From Novosphingobium sp. AAP83 (lineage in GTDB: Bacteria; Pseudomonadota; Alphaproteobacteria; Sphingomonadales; Sphingomonadaceae), in contig NZ_LJHY01000016.1 of assembly GCF_001295795.1 (NCBI RefSeq), forward strand, positions 310,001 through 374,000: a stretch of 64,000 nucleotides of DNA, read 5' to 3'. Both the position numbers and the translations under genes were made by a program. Every line of letters starts with the position of its first letter. Positions within the stretch are counted from its first letter, which is position 1. Below are positions 43,023-52,000 of the stretch, piece after piece. The notes beneath the pieces were generated by a model. The model did not search any database, was not told the origin of the DNA, and worked only from the letters and a program-made list of their open reading frames with translations.

Positions 43023-43787
43023 ATGACGCTTCAAATCCACCAGTTCCCCTGCCTGTTCGACAATTACGGCTTCCTCATCCACGATCCCGCCAGCGGCGAG
43101 ACATCCTGCATCGACACGCCCGACGCCGAAACCTATCTGCGCGAAGCCAAAGCCCAAGGCTGGACCATCACGCAAATCTGGAACACCCACTGGCACCCCG
43201 ATCATGCCGGCGGCAACGAGGCGATCAAGGCCGCCACCGGCTGCAAAGTCTTCGCCCCTGCTACCGATGCCCCGAAAATCGCCGCAGTTGATCGCACAGT
43301 AGGGCAAGGCGATACTGTGAAACTCGGCAGCTTCACCGCTGATGTGATCGACGTAGGCGGCCACACACTCGGCCACTGCGCCTATTACCTGCCAGACGCG
43401 ACCACCGCCTTCGTCGGCGATGCGCTGTTCCCCTTGGGCTGCGGGCGCATCTTCGAAGGTACGCCCGACCAGTTCTGGGCAAGCCTCCTGCGCCTCAAAG
43501 CCTTGCCCCCTGCAACCACGCTCTACAGCGCGCATGAATACACCCAGTCCAACGCCCGTTTCGCGCTCCACGCCGATCCTGACAACGCCGCGCTCGCGGT
43601 TTATGCGGCCAACGTCGATTCACGCCGTGCATCGGGCCAATGGACCGTGCCCACCACGCTAGCCGCAGAACTCGCCGCCAACCCGTTCCTGCGCGCCGAT
43701 GCGCCCGAAATCGCCGCCCGCTGGGGCGGTTCGTCCGCCATCGAGACATTTGCTGCCCTGCGCTCTGCCAAGGATACTTTCCGCTAA
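43023..43787 (+). CDS. gloB: Hydroxyacylglutathione hydrolase (glyoxalase II)
   Basis: Binuclear-metal beta-lactamase-fold hydrolase that releases D-lactate and glutathione from S-lactoylglutathione in methylglyoxal detoxification. The THWHPDHAGG motif, GHTLGHCAYY, VGDALFPLGCGR and the C-terminal glutathione-binding helices are all present in 254 residues. A Dke1-like cupin elsewhere in the window would make a methylglyoxal-type product, but the genes are far apart and gloB is housekeeping. Confidence 0.93.
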   Translation: MTLQIHQFPCLFDNYGFLIHDPASGETSCIDTPDAETYLREAKAQGWTITQIWNTHWHPDHAGGNEAIKAATGCKVFAPATDAPKIAAVDRTVGQGDTVKLGSFTADVIDVGGHTLGHCAYYLPDATTAFVGDALFPLGCGRIFEGTPDQFWASLLRLKALPPATTLYSAHEYTQSNARFALHADPDNAALAVYAANVDSRRASGQWTVPTTLAAELAANPFLRADAPEIAARWGGSSAIETFAALRSAKDTFR

Positions 43788-43828
43788 CGCCAATCCTGCT
43801 AAAGCGACGCTGACTTGGGGAAATTTGC

Positions 43829-44857
43829 ATGGCGACGGACAGGAAGATCATTCGGGTAACGTCGTTCGACGTGGCCGAAGCGGCAGGCGTCAGCCAGTCG
43901 ACCGTCAGCCGCGCGCTGGCGGGCGATACCTCGATCAGCGAACCCACCCGCCAGCGCGTGATCGATGCCGCGCGCCGCTTGAACTATCAGGTTGATGAAA
44001 ACGCCGCGCGCCTGCGCCGTGGCCGCACCGGCACCATCGCGGTCGTGATGATCTGCCGCGAGGCGCAAGACCGTAAAGACATCAACCCGTTCTACTTCTC
44101 GCTGCTCGGCAGCACGTGCGCCGCCGCCTCCGCGCGCGGCTATGAAACGCTAGTCGCGTTTCAGGATGCGCCCGAAAACTTCTGGGGCCACTTTCAGGAA
44201 CGCCGCAAGGCCGATGGCATGATCGTGATCGGCACCACAACGAATACCAAGGCGTGGGACTATTTCCGCGCCATGCCCGAAGGCACACTGTGGACGTGCT
44301 GGGGCTCGCCCGACAACGAAATGCCATGGGTACGCAGCGACAACCTCTCCGGCGCCACGCTGGCCACGCGCCACATGCTCGTCCGCGGCTATAGCAACCT
44401 CGTCTGTATCGGCTCGGCCACCTCACCCCAGCGCCAGTTTCAGGAACGCTACGAAGGCTATGCCGAGGCGATGCGCAGCGCAGGGCAAACCCCGCGCCTG
44501 ATCCAGGTCGAATCCGGCCTCTCCCGCGAAGAACAAGGCCGCCGCGCCGCTGCCGCACTGTGTGAATCGGGCGAAGCCTTCGACGCAATCTTCGCCGTCT
44601 GCGATGAAATGGCCTTGGGCGCGCTAAAGGAACTCACCCGGCGCGGTATTTCGATCCCCGATCAAGTCGGCATCATCGGCTTCGACGGCATCCGCGCCGG
44701 CGCATGGTCCACCCCGCCCCTAACCTCGATCGAACCCGATTTCCAAATGGCCGGATCGCTTCTGGTCGAACAATTGCTGGCAAAAATCAACGGCACCGAG
44801 GGCTCGGGACGTCGCGTGCCGGTGAGACTGGTGATCAGAGGCTCAACACGCGCTTGA
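43829..44857 (+). CDS. LacI-family transcriptional regulator
   Basis: A 342-residue repressor. The HTH and hinge helix are clear (TSFDVAEAAGVSQSTVSRAL, then RLNYQVDENAARLRRGRTG), followed by a periplasmic-binding-protein-like sugar-sensing domain with IIGFDGI near the end. No sugar-uptake or hydrolase gene is next to it, so the targets and inducer are not evident. Confidence 0.92.
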   Translation: MATDRKIIRVTSFDVAEAAGVSQSTVSRALAGDTSISEPTRQRVIDAARRLNYQVDENAARLRRGRTGTIAVVMICREAQDRKDINPFYFSLLGSTCAAASARGYETLVAFQDAPENFWGHFQERRKADGMIVIGTTTNTKAWDYFRAMPEGTLWTCWGSPDNEMPWVRSDNLSGATLATRHMLVRGYSNLVCIGSATSPQRQFQERYEGYAEAMRSAGQTPRLIQVESGLSREEQGRRAAAALCESGEAFDAIFAVCDEMALGALKELTRRGISIPDQVGIIGFDGIRAGAWSTPPLTSIEPDFQMAGSLLVEQLLAKINGTEGSGRRVPVRLVIRGSTRA

Positions 44858-44864
44858 CCCCCAT

Positions 44865-44921
44865 TCCTCCCCATTTTTGCGAAGCGCAAATGGGGAGGTG
44901 CCAGCGCGCAGCGCTGACGGA
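44865..44921. repeat. GC-rich palindromic intergenic repeat
   Basis: CCTCCCCATTTTTGC (from 44867) is mirrored by GCGCAAATGGGGAGG (to 44898) with a GAA turn, and a second palindrome, CAGCGCGCAGCGCTG, follows at once. Both are of a kind common between sphingomonad genes. The hairpin may terminate lacI. Confidence 0.6.
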
Positions 44922-45017
44922 CGGGCAAAACGCGGCAAACCGCTGCGCAAGTTGCCAATGCCCCCAGCTGTATTACATATTGGTACACATCAGCGCCCCT
45001 TCACAAAGGACGCTAAA

Positions 45018-45266
45018 GTGGCCCGCAACACATCCGTCACCATCGGCGAACACTTCACCAATTTCATCGCCGCGCAGGTAAGCACAGGCCGCTATGGATC
45101 TGCCAGCGACGTTGTGCGCGCGGGGCTTCGATTGCTGGAAGATCACGAGGCAAAAGTGCGCGCCTTGGAGCTAGCTTTGATCGAGGGTGAGGAAACCGGC
45201 GAGCCAGAGCCATTCGACTTTGATGAATTTCTACAACGCATGAACCGCGAATATAACGCACGGTGA
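45018..45266 (+). CDS. parD: ParD-like type II antitoxin
   Basis: An 82-residue ribbon-helix-helix antitoxin. ARNTSVTIGEHFTNFIAAQV and GRYGSASDVVRAGLRLLE are typical of ParD, and the acidic C-terminus (EPEPFDFDEFL) is the toxin-binding part. GTG at 45018 has AAAGGA seven bases upstream; longer readings run into the repeat. It overlaps the start of a frameshifted parE, so it may now be an orphan antitoxin and self-repressor. Confidence 0.88.
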   Translation: MARNTSVTIGEHFTNFIAAQVSTGRYGSASDVVRAGLRLLEDHEAKVRALELALIEGEETGEPEPFDFDEFLQRMNREYNAR

Positions 45267-45609
45267 GAAGCGTCAGATTCTCGCCAGCGGCTGATGCTGA
45301 CCTGGCGCAGGCATCTGGCGATATTCTGCCGCGAATTGGGGTGTTGCCCAAGCAAACAAGTACGTTTTGGACTTGCGCGCAGTATATAGCGGGCTTGCCC
45401 AAGATAGAACTTTCGGGCGCCGCACCCTTCGCACGGATCTGTTCAAAATCCGCAGCGGCGCACACATGATCTATTACCGCATAACACCAGAGCGCATCGA
45501 TATCATCCGCATCCTGCACGGCAAGCAGGACGTCGAACGCCACCTTCAACCGTTAGCCCCAAAACCAAAAGCCCCTCCCGGACGGACCAGAAGGGGCTTT
45601 TTGATCTAA
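45263..45609 (+). pseudogene. parE: ParE-like toxin, frameshifted
   Basis: Two overlapping frames together spell a ParE/RelE-fold toxin. The first begins at the GTG at 45263 (VRFSPAADADLAQ) and loses family resemblance after about residue 16. From 45313 the frame two bases on reads IWRYSAANWGVAQANKYVLD and continues through DLRAVYSGLAQ, HMIYYRI and RILHGKQDVERHL to a stop at 45609. A one-base loss or two-base gain near 45305-45312 explains it. No slippery heptamer is seen, so the toxin is probably dead. Confidence 0.85.
45567..45602. terminator. Bidirectional terminator between parDE and the ATP synthase genes
   Basis: AAAAGCCCCT (45567-45576) pairs with AGGGGCTTTT (45592-45601) over a 15-nt loop, with A-run and T-run on the outer sides. 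It serves the parDE transcript on + and the F0 operon on -. Confidence 0.85.
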
Positions 45610-45634
45610 CTGCTTACGAAGCGCGTTTAGGCGA

Positions 45635-46189
45635 TCAGTTCACCAAACCGGCAATCGCACCGTCTACCAGCGCCTTGTCGGCTCCGGCGGAGTGGTTCTT
45701 GGCGATCAGGTTGCGTGCAGCGGCAGTTGCCGCTTCGGCAGCCTTGGCGCGCAGTTCGTCGACAGCGGCGCGTTCGGCGGCACCGATCTTGTCGGCGGCC
45801 ATCTTTTCGCGGCGTGCGATCATCGCAGTGGCATCGGCTTCGGCTTTGGTCACGATGGCCGCAGCTTCGGACTTGGCATGCTCGACCATCGACGCCGCGT
45901 CCTTTTCGGCGTTGGCGATCTTGGCGGCATATTCCGCGCGCAGCTTTTCGGCTTCGGCGCGCAGCACTTTGGCTTCGTCGAGCTGCTTGCGGATGGCATC
46001 GATCTGCTTGTCGAGACCTCCGACGATTACGCCGGGGACTTTTTTCCAAACCAGAATGCCAAGGAACACAACCATCGCCAGCGCTGCCCATGCACCCGGA
46101 CCAAGGCCCAATGCAGAAGGCTCAACGTGGTGCTCAACACCACCGTCACCATGTTCAACGACAGCCGTTGTTTCAGCGTGATTAGCCAT
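45635..46189 (-). CDS. atpF: F0F1 ATP synthase subunit b
   Basis: The 184-residue peripheral-stalk subunit: an N-terminal tail, one membrane helix (PGAWAALAMVVFLGILVWKK), then a long Ala/Glu/Lys-rich coiled coil that reaches F1 and delta. It overlaps b' by eight bases, and a stalk of b plus b' is typical of alphaproteobacteria. It is the last gene of the F0 operon, before a terminator. Confidence 0.93.
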   Translation of the reverse strand: MANHAETTAVVEHGDGGVEHHVEPSALGLGPGAWAALAMVVFLGILVWKKVPGVIVGGLDKQIDAIRKQLDEAKVLRAEAEKLRAEYAAKIANAEKDAASMVEHAKSEAAAIVTKAEADATAMIARREKMAADKIGAAERAAVDELRAKAAEAATAAARNLIAKNHSAGADKALVDGAIAGLVN

Positions 46190-46676
46190 GAGCGAGAACT
46201 CCCTTCACGGCAGCCTGTGCCTCATCGGCAGAGATCGACAGACCGGCAATGCGGCTTGCGATGTCCTGCGCGGCCTCAGCGGCAACGCCTTCCACTTCAC
46301 CCAGCGCAGCAGCGCGGGCAGCGGCAATGCGTGCCTCGGCAGAGGTCAGTGTTTCATCGATACGGGCCGTGGCAACGGCAAGCGTTGCTTCGGTAGCCTT
46401 GGCGGCATCCGCCTTGGCGGCAACGATCAGGGCTTGCGCCTCTGCACGCTGCTTGTTCGCCTGGACACGCCAGGACTCTTCCTCGGCGTCGGCGGTGGCC
46501 CGCGCTGCTTCCGCAGCGGCAAGGTCATCGGCGATTTGCTTGTCGCGGCTATCCATCGTGGCCATAACCTTGGGCACCATGCCCCGGCCGATCACGAAAA
46601 AGATGATGCCAAAGAACACCAGCAACCAGAAAACCTGGCTGGCATAAGTGGTGGCAAGCTGTTCAATCTGAGGCAT
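46182..46676 (-). CDS. F0F1 ATP synthase subunit b'
   Basis: A 164-residue second stalk subunit, starting MPQIEQLATTYASQVFWLLVFF... with a membrane helix at about 12-32 and a coiled-coil remainder. Its IGRGMVPKVMATMDSRDKQI segment marks it as the b' (AtpG/AtpX-type) paralogue rather than b. It is encoded between subunit c and b in the F0 operon. Confidence 0.92.
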   Translation of the reverse strand: MPQIEQLATTYASQVFWLLVFFGIIFFVIGRGMVPKVMATMDSRDKQIADDLAAAEAARATADAEEESWRVQANKQRAEAQALIVAAKADAAKATEATLAVATARIDETLTSAEARIAAARAAALGEVEGVAAEAAQDIASRIAGLSISADEAQAAVKGVLAHG

Positions 46677-46751
46677 TGCAGGTGTCCGGGCGTCACGCGG
46701 CCGGGGCGAACCCCGGCCAGCATTTCAACAATCTGTGAAGTTCGCAGCCGA

Positions 46752-46979
46752 TCAGGCGACGAAGATCAGAATCATCGCAACGACGAACGACAGCAGGCCG
46801 AGAAGTTCAGCAGCAGCAAAGCCGATGAACAGACGACCCTGCTGGCCATCAGCAGCGCCTGGATTGCGCAGCGCGCCTTCGAGGAACTTGGCAAACACGT
46901 TGCCCACGCCGAGCGAGGCAAGACCGGCGCCAACAGCGGCGAGACCAGCACCGAGCAGCTTTGCGCTTTCTGCGTCCAT
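46752..46979 (-). CDS. atpE: F0F1 ATP synthase subunit c
   Basis: The 75-residue two-helix proteolipid that forms the rotor ring. The proton-carrying carboxylate is the Glu in FIGFAAAELLGLL of the second helix, and the polar loop has RNPGA. No sodium-binding signature is obvious, so a proton-driven ring is expected. Confidence 0.95.
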   Translation of the reverse strand: MDAESAKLLGAGLAAVGAGLASLGVGNVFAKFLEGALRNPGAADGQQGRLFIGFAAAELLGLLSFVVAMILIFVA

Positions 46980-47045
46980 GTCAAAAACTCCCTTTTCTCA
47001 AATCCGAATGGAACAACAGTTCCAAATTTTGGTGGGTTACAGGTA

Positions 47046-47828
47046 TTAGTGAAGGTTCTCGGCGTCGTTCAGATAAACGCACGTCAGCAGCGCAAAGACA
47101 TAAGCCTGAATGCCTGCAACCAAGAGCTCCAACGCGCAGATACCAATCATCAGCAAGAAGCTTGGCAGTGCGGCGAGGAAGAAGATGCCCACTCCGGCGT
47201 TGGTGCCAGAGATGACGAAGCCCGAAAGCACTTCGAGCAGAACGTGGCCGGCCATCATCGCAACGAAGAGACGCAGACCAAGGCTGAACGGACGCACCAT
47301 GAACGAGATCAACTCGATCGAGAAAATGATCGGGATCATCAGAACCGGCGTACCGTGCGGCACGAACAGCGAGAAGAAGTGAAACCCGTGCTTGGCAAAG
47401 CCGACGACCAGAACGATCGCAAAGCTCATGATGGCAAGCACGCCGGTGACGGTGAAATGGCTGGTAGACGTGAACGGGTGAACCCCGAACAGCGCCAGAG
47501 GCATCAGACCGAGCATGTTGGCGAACAGAATGAACGCGAACAGCGAGAACACGTAAGGCAGGTATTTGCGACCCGACTTGCCGATGTTTGCCATCAGCAG
47601 GTTGTCAACAAAGCCTGTCAGGCCCTCAACCGCCATTTGCCAGCGGCCCGGAACCAGTTCGCGCTTTGAACCACCGGCCACGAACACGATCAGCACCAAA
47701 GTGGTGATCGCCATCCACAGCGCGGAATTGGTGAACGCGATATTGTAGCCACCAATCGCCCACTGATCGGTCCCGAACAGGGACTCAATCGTGAACTGGT
47801 GTACCGGATCGACCTTGCCTTCGGCCAC
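47046..47828 (-). CDS. atpB: F0F1 ATP synthase subunit a
   Basis: A 260-residue stator subunit holding the proton half-channels. The essential Arg lies in RPFSLGLRLFVAMMAGH, where most homologues have RPxSLSLRLFANMxAGH. GTG at 47828 (MAEGKVDPVHQF) suits the sphingomonad family; a TTG six bases upstream is less likely. It is followed by subunit c. Confidence 0.94.
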   Translation of the reverse strand: MAEGKVDPVHQFTIESLFGTDQWAIGGYNIAFTNSALWMAITTLVLIVFVAGGSKRELVPGRWQMAVEGLTGFVDNLLMANIGKSGRKYLPYVFSLFAFILFANMLGLMPLALFGVHPFTSTSHFTVTGVLAIMSFAIVLVVGFAKHGFHFFSLFVPHGTPVLMIPIIFSIELISFMVRPFSLGLRLFVAMMAGHVLLEVLSGFVISGTNAGVGIFFLAALPSFLLMIGICALELLVAGIQAYVFALLTCVYLNDAENLH

Positions 47829-47868
47829 GCGCAAAACCCCGTATCACTCGAATACAACAACAGCGCCC

Positions 47869-48189
47869 TTATTCGGGGCGCCGGCTCGAAAGTCGGATGA
47901 TGTTCCGGAACGCCACAGCGATCCCCATGAACAACATCACCAGTAACCCCCCAGGGCTTGTTCCGGCAAACTGGTCAATGACCCAGCCGATAAACGCGCC
48001 GCCTGCAAGACCGCCAATCAGTTCCGCCAGCACCCGGTTGCCTAAGCGATAATTCGCATCGGTTTCCGCGCCTGCCTTTGGTTGGGTGCGCTGATTTTCC
48101 AGCTCTCGAAGCGCTTTTAACCGCTTGTCGAGCGCGTCGATCCGCGCGTCCTCACCGATAGGTGCGATCTCTGGCGGTTGATCATTCAT
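47869..48189 (-). CDS. atpI: ATP synthase accessory protein AtpI
   Basis: A 106-residue two-helix protein at the head of the F0 operon; AtpI proteins assist c-ring assembly or Mg transport. The N-terminal half is charged and coiled-coil-like, the C-terminal half has GGLAGGAFIGWVIDQFAGTSP and a second helix. The order atpI-B-E-b'-b is the standard alphaproteobacterial arrangement. Confidence 0.9.
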   Translation of the reverse strand: MNDQPPEIAPIGEDARIDALDKRLKALRELENQRTQPKAGAETDANYRLGNRVLAELIGGLAGGAFIGWVIDQFAGTSPGGLLVMLFMGIAVAFRNIIRLSSRRPE

Positions 48190-48395
48190 GCCCGTCCCCT
48201 GTCAGTTGCCCGACCAAAAGTGCAGCATAAACGACGGTTCACCGCCGAGGGCGCCGTCCCCTTAGGCGGGGGGTAACTACGAGTCAACCGCTACAGGCGG
48301 GGTTCACCCACGCTTTCACCGCAAAAGCAATCGCCCTTCACCACTTACGCGGAAAAGGGCGAAATTGCGTTGGCGATTCGTATGCAGAAATCGCG

Positions 48396-48797
48396 TTACG
48401 GACAGCGCGAATCACGCAGCGGCGGTCCTTCCCCGCGCGTTTGCCATGATCCATCGGCGGCCTGATACTTCTCGCCCGGTTTGGTCTGCGCGATCAGCAG
48501 ACAGCCCGATGTCAGCGCATATTCTTCAACCGTGGCGTTATTGGCTTGCGCCTTGCCCGCATAAACGGCTTTGCGCTTGATATTGATGTCTTCCACCACC
48601 GCGCGCAAAGGCGGCGCAGGCGGCGTGACATAGCCCAGATAGCCGTCCATTTTCTCGCCCACCTGCCCCGCGGCGCGGGCCGCAGCATAAGCCGGGTCGC
48701 GTGCCTGGGCATAAGCCGCAACCGGCGCCACAGCGCTCAACACCAGCCCGGAGGCTGCGATGGCCATCATGCACTTGCGAACAGAAAACTGCACCAT
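48396..48797 (-). CDS. ydbL: YdbL-like periplasmic protein (DUF1318)
   Basis: A 133-residue secreted protein with a signal peptide ending APVAAYAQ. YdbL-family features include GQVGEKMDGYLGYV and the NATVEEYALTSGCLLI region. In E. coli, ydbL lies with ynbE and ydbH, and YdbL modulates the YdbH-YnbE lipid bridge. ATG at 48797 is chosen, with an internal MM a few codons later as alternative. The three genes run ydbH-ynbE-ydbL here too. Confidence 0.85.
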   Translation of the reverse strand: MVQFSVRKCMMAIAASGLVLSAVAPVAAYAQARDPAYAAARAAGQVGEKMDGYLGYVTPPAPPLRAVVEDINIKRKAVYAGKAQANNATVEEYALTSGCLLIAQTKPGEKYQAADGSWQTRGEGPPLRDSRCP

Positions 48798-48826
48798 TTG
48801 CCAAATCCCAATATACCCGCGGCCCA

Positions 48827-49084
48827 TCAGAAGATGTCCGGATTGCTATCGATCGTGTTGCCCGCATCTGCTGCAAGTCGGTACACAACCTCCTGTTTGA
48901 TATTGATGTTCAGCTCGATAACGATGGGCTTGTCCGGTGCTTTCACCGAAATGCAGCCCCCCGTTGCCAAACCGGCCACCAACGGCAGCGCCAACAGGCC
49001 GCGCTGCCACAACTGTGATCTGTGTTCCCTCATACGAAATATCGTCGCAGGGATCGCTGATCGGGTCAATTGCTCAGGCTTCAT
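48827..49084 (-). CDS. ynbE: YnbE-like outer-membrane lipoprotein
   Basis: Small lipoprotein partner of YdbH in phospholipid transport between the membranes. A lipobox LATGGC is followed by a short mature part with IVIELNINIKQEVVYRLAADAG, the beta-strand thought to extend the YdbH groove. ATG at 49084 shares ATGA with the ydbH stop, showing coupling, but gives a long signal peptide; the inner ATG at 49033 gives a normal one of 27 residues to the Cys. Confidence 0.86.
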   Translation of the reverse strand: MKPEQLTRSAIPATIFRMREHRSQLWQRGLLALPLVAGLATGGCISVKAPDKPIVIELNINIKQEVVYRLAADAGNTIDSNPDIF

Positions 49085-52000
49085 GGCAGGTTTCCGCTTT
49101 CTGCAGGCTGAATGTTTTGTTGTGAAACGGGCAGCACAATCGCAGGAGACCCTCCCGGACGGAACCCGTTGGTAAACCGCCGCACGATCCGCCCTTGCGC
49201 ATCGACAAGGCCCAATGTGCGGGGGTCTTTGATCGCGGCGGGGTCGTACATTGCCTTGAGCGATGTCATTAGTTGATAGAACGGCGCGCGAATGTTGACG
49301 TTGAACTGGATCGGCAGATTGGCGATCTGGCGGGTGATGAAGTTGCGCTTCGTTCCCTCGCCCTGGCTGACCCCGCCAAACTTCACGTTGGTGACGATGT
49401 CGCCTTCCAGCTCGCCGCGCATCGCGATGGTCATGGTCTTGTAATCCAGCGATTTGAGTGCCGAAAACGCAAAGTTGGCCATCGCCCCCATGTTCTCATA
49501 AGTCAGCGCGCCAACATAGGAGACATTGCCCCCCGGCGCGCGCGATATCAGAGAACCTTCCTCGATCCGCCCGCCGTCGGCATCGAACACCAGCGGAAAC
49601 TGCCCGTCGAAAGTGCCGGTCGCCGCCAGATTGGCCAGCTCCATTTTCTCCAGAAACTTGGCTGCATCAATACCCGCCAAGCTCAGCGTATAGCGCCGCG
49701 CCTCGGCCAGTCCCAAACGTAGATCGGTTGGCTCAAGCCGCAGTGTGCCCCCCAGAAACGGCCAGTTCGCCTCATGCAGACGCAGCACCTGATCGGGTAG
49801 CAGCGAGACATCGATCACCCCGTCATTCACTTCGATTCCCGGATTGACCGAGGCGACCTTCAGCTTCTGGTTGGGCGCGCTCACCATGCCGAGCAGATCG
49901 GTAAACTCGATCGCTCCCGAAAGCCCCTTCACAGGCCCGAATGCTGCTGCCAGATCAAGGTTTTCCGTGCCGAAACGCCCGATGCTGGTCACCCCGCGCG
50001 CGTTCCAGTCAATCACGCCCTGCCCCCGCACCGTGCCCACCGTATTGGCCACCACGCCCAGCGCCAACCGCGTAAGCTGCGCAGGCTGGAATGCCTTGTC
50101 GAACACCAGAGCATCTACAGCTAGATCGGCACGCCCTGTCCCGCTGCCCAGATCATGCCGGATCATGGCACGCCCCACTTCGCGCGCAGTCGTGGCTTCG
50201 CGCAGCAAAGTGCTGGCGGTAATGCGATTATCCGCCAAAGTCAGCGTCGCGCCTTCGCTGTGCAGCCGCTCGAACCGCGCCGGATCAAGCCGGTCAGTCA
50301 GATCAAAGCCCACGTCCGACAGCACCAGCGCGCCTTTGGCAAAGCGCCACTGCCCCGCCGCCTTCGTCACGTCCAGCGGCACAGCGGCCAATTGCGCCTC
50401 AACGCCCGCAAATCTACCGGTAAAGTCGTTGCCCAGCCGCGCATCCAGATCGGCCAGCCGCAGCCGCGTTGCCGATTCGGGTGGCCCCAGCGTCACGTCC
50501 ACCGCCTTGGCCATCAGCACACCGGGCCATGCAAAACCTACAGCGCCGGTTTTCACCACCATCGGCGTTGCACCCAACCGGCCAGACAGATCAAGCGCCG
50601 TTGTACCGGCAGCCACACGCAAACCGCCCGCACCATTGCGCACCACTACGCTTCCGCTTGGCGGGCACAGGTTCAGCCTATTGCCATCAACCGCCATCGA
50701 CCCCAGCGTCAGGCGGTCAAACCGTGCGTTCACGCAGCGCGACCACAAAGCCAATTCGCCACGCGCGCCATAGCTGCCGTTCACCGGCAGCACGAGGTTC
50801 TTCACCGATCCGCCCGGAATCGCGCCCGAAACCAGCGTCATCCCGGCAAAGCTCAGCGCGCCATCGCCGCCTTGCGCAATCATCATCTCGGGGATCGCCA
50901 ACGATCCGCCGCCTGCGCGCCACGGCGCCATCGTCAGCCGGAACAGCGCCTGCCCCGCCCTCCCGCGCTCCATCCGCCCGGTCACCTGCGGCAGGCCCAG
51001 CCCCCCGGTGGCAAAGTTGCCCGCAAGCAAAGGCGGCCCATCGCCGCCGCCGGTCGCCACCTGAAACCGCGACAGCGTGAGCAATTCCTGCCCGCTGCCG
51101 CCCACCAGCCGCGCTTGCGGCATCACCAGCGTCATGCCCGAGGTGCCGCCCGAAGCCCCGTTGCGCCGCGCCGTGATCTCGCCGGTAAGACGGCTCCCGC
51201 GCTCCTCGCGCCGCAAAGCTGCGCGCAGTTGCGCCAGCATCGGCGCAAGCAGGGTTTGCGCCGAACGTGTCTGCGCATCGGCCAGCGCCAGATCCAGCGC
51301 AGGCCCCTGCCGCAGTTCCTCGCCCCGCACCGTCCCGCGAAACTCGGCTTTGTCAAAACCATCGCGCGCGCGCACCAGTCCTTCAAGGCCCAGCAGCCCG
51401 GCATGGACCCCGCCGCTTTGCACGCCGCCGGCCTTGGCCTCGATCCGCCCGGTCAAAACGCCCTCGCGCCAGCCGAGCCCCGAATCAAGCGCGAGCGATT
51501 CTGCGGCCAAGCCCGGCGCGGCCAAAGTCTTGCTGCGCAGCGTCAGATCGCCCGAAACGCCTGTAAGCCCTTTATCGGCCAGCCCATCAATCTGCACCGT
51601 GGACGCGCCCGCACGCACCCCGTTCCCGCACGCCAGACCCGCCCATTGCAGCGGCCCTGCAAACGATGGCCGCTCTTCGCGAATGGCGATCTTGCCAACC
51701 AGCGTCGCGCCCTCGGCTACACAGCCGCCACCCGCCAGCTTGGGCGCAACCGCCGCCAGTGTTCCGGCAAACCCGTTCTGCAACGCGCCCGCGCCATCCA
51801 GCTTCAGGCCCACTTTGCCGAAGTCGGTCAGCATCAGGGCGCGCCCGTCCTCAACCGTCAGGTCCAGCTTGGGAAAGGCAAAAGGTGCATCATCGGCCTT
51901 GGGCGCAAACAGCACTTTATCCAGCGCGCCAAAGCTCAGCTTGCCATCCAAGTATTGCCCGTAAACCCTTGGCCTCAGGAGCTTTACCGATCCGATCACC

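Noticed and set aside
45300-45320. Programmed frameshift in parE
   Set aside because: No slippery heptamer or downstream stimulator was seen; a plain indel explains the split.
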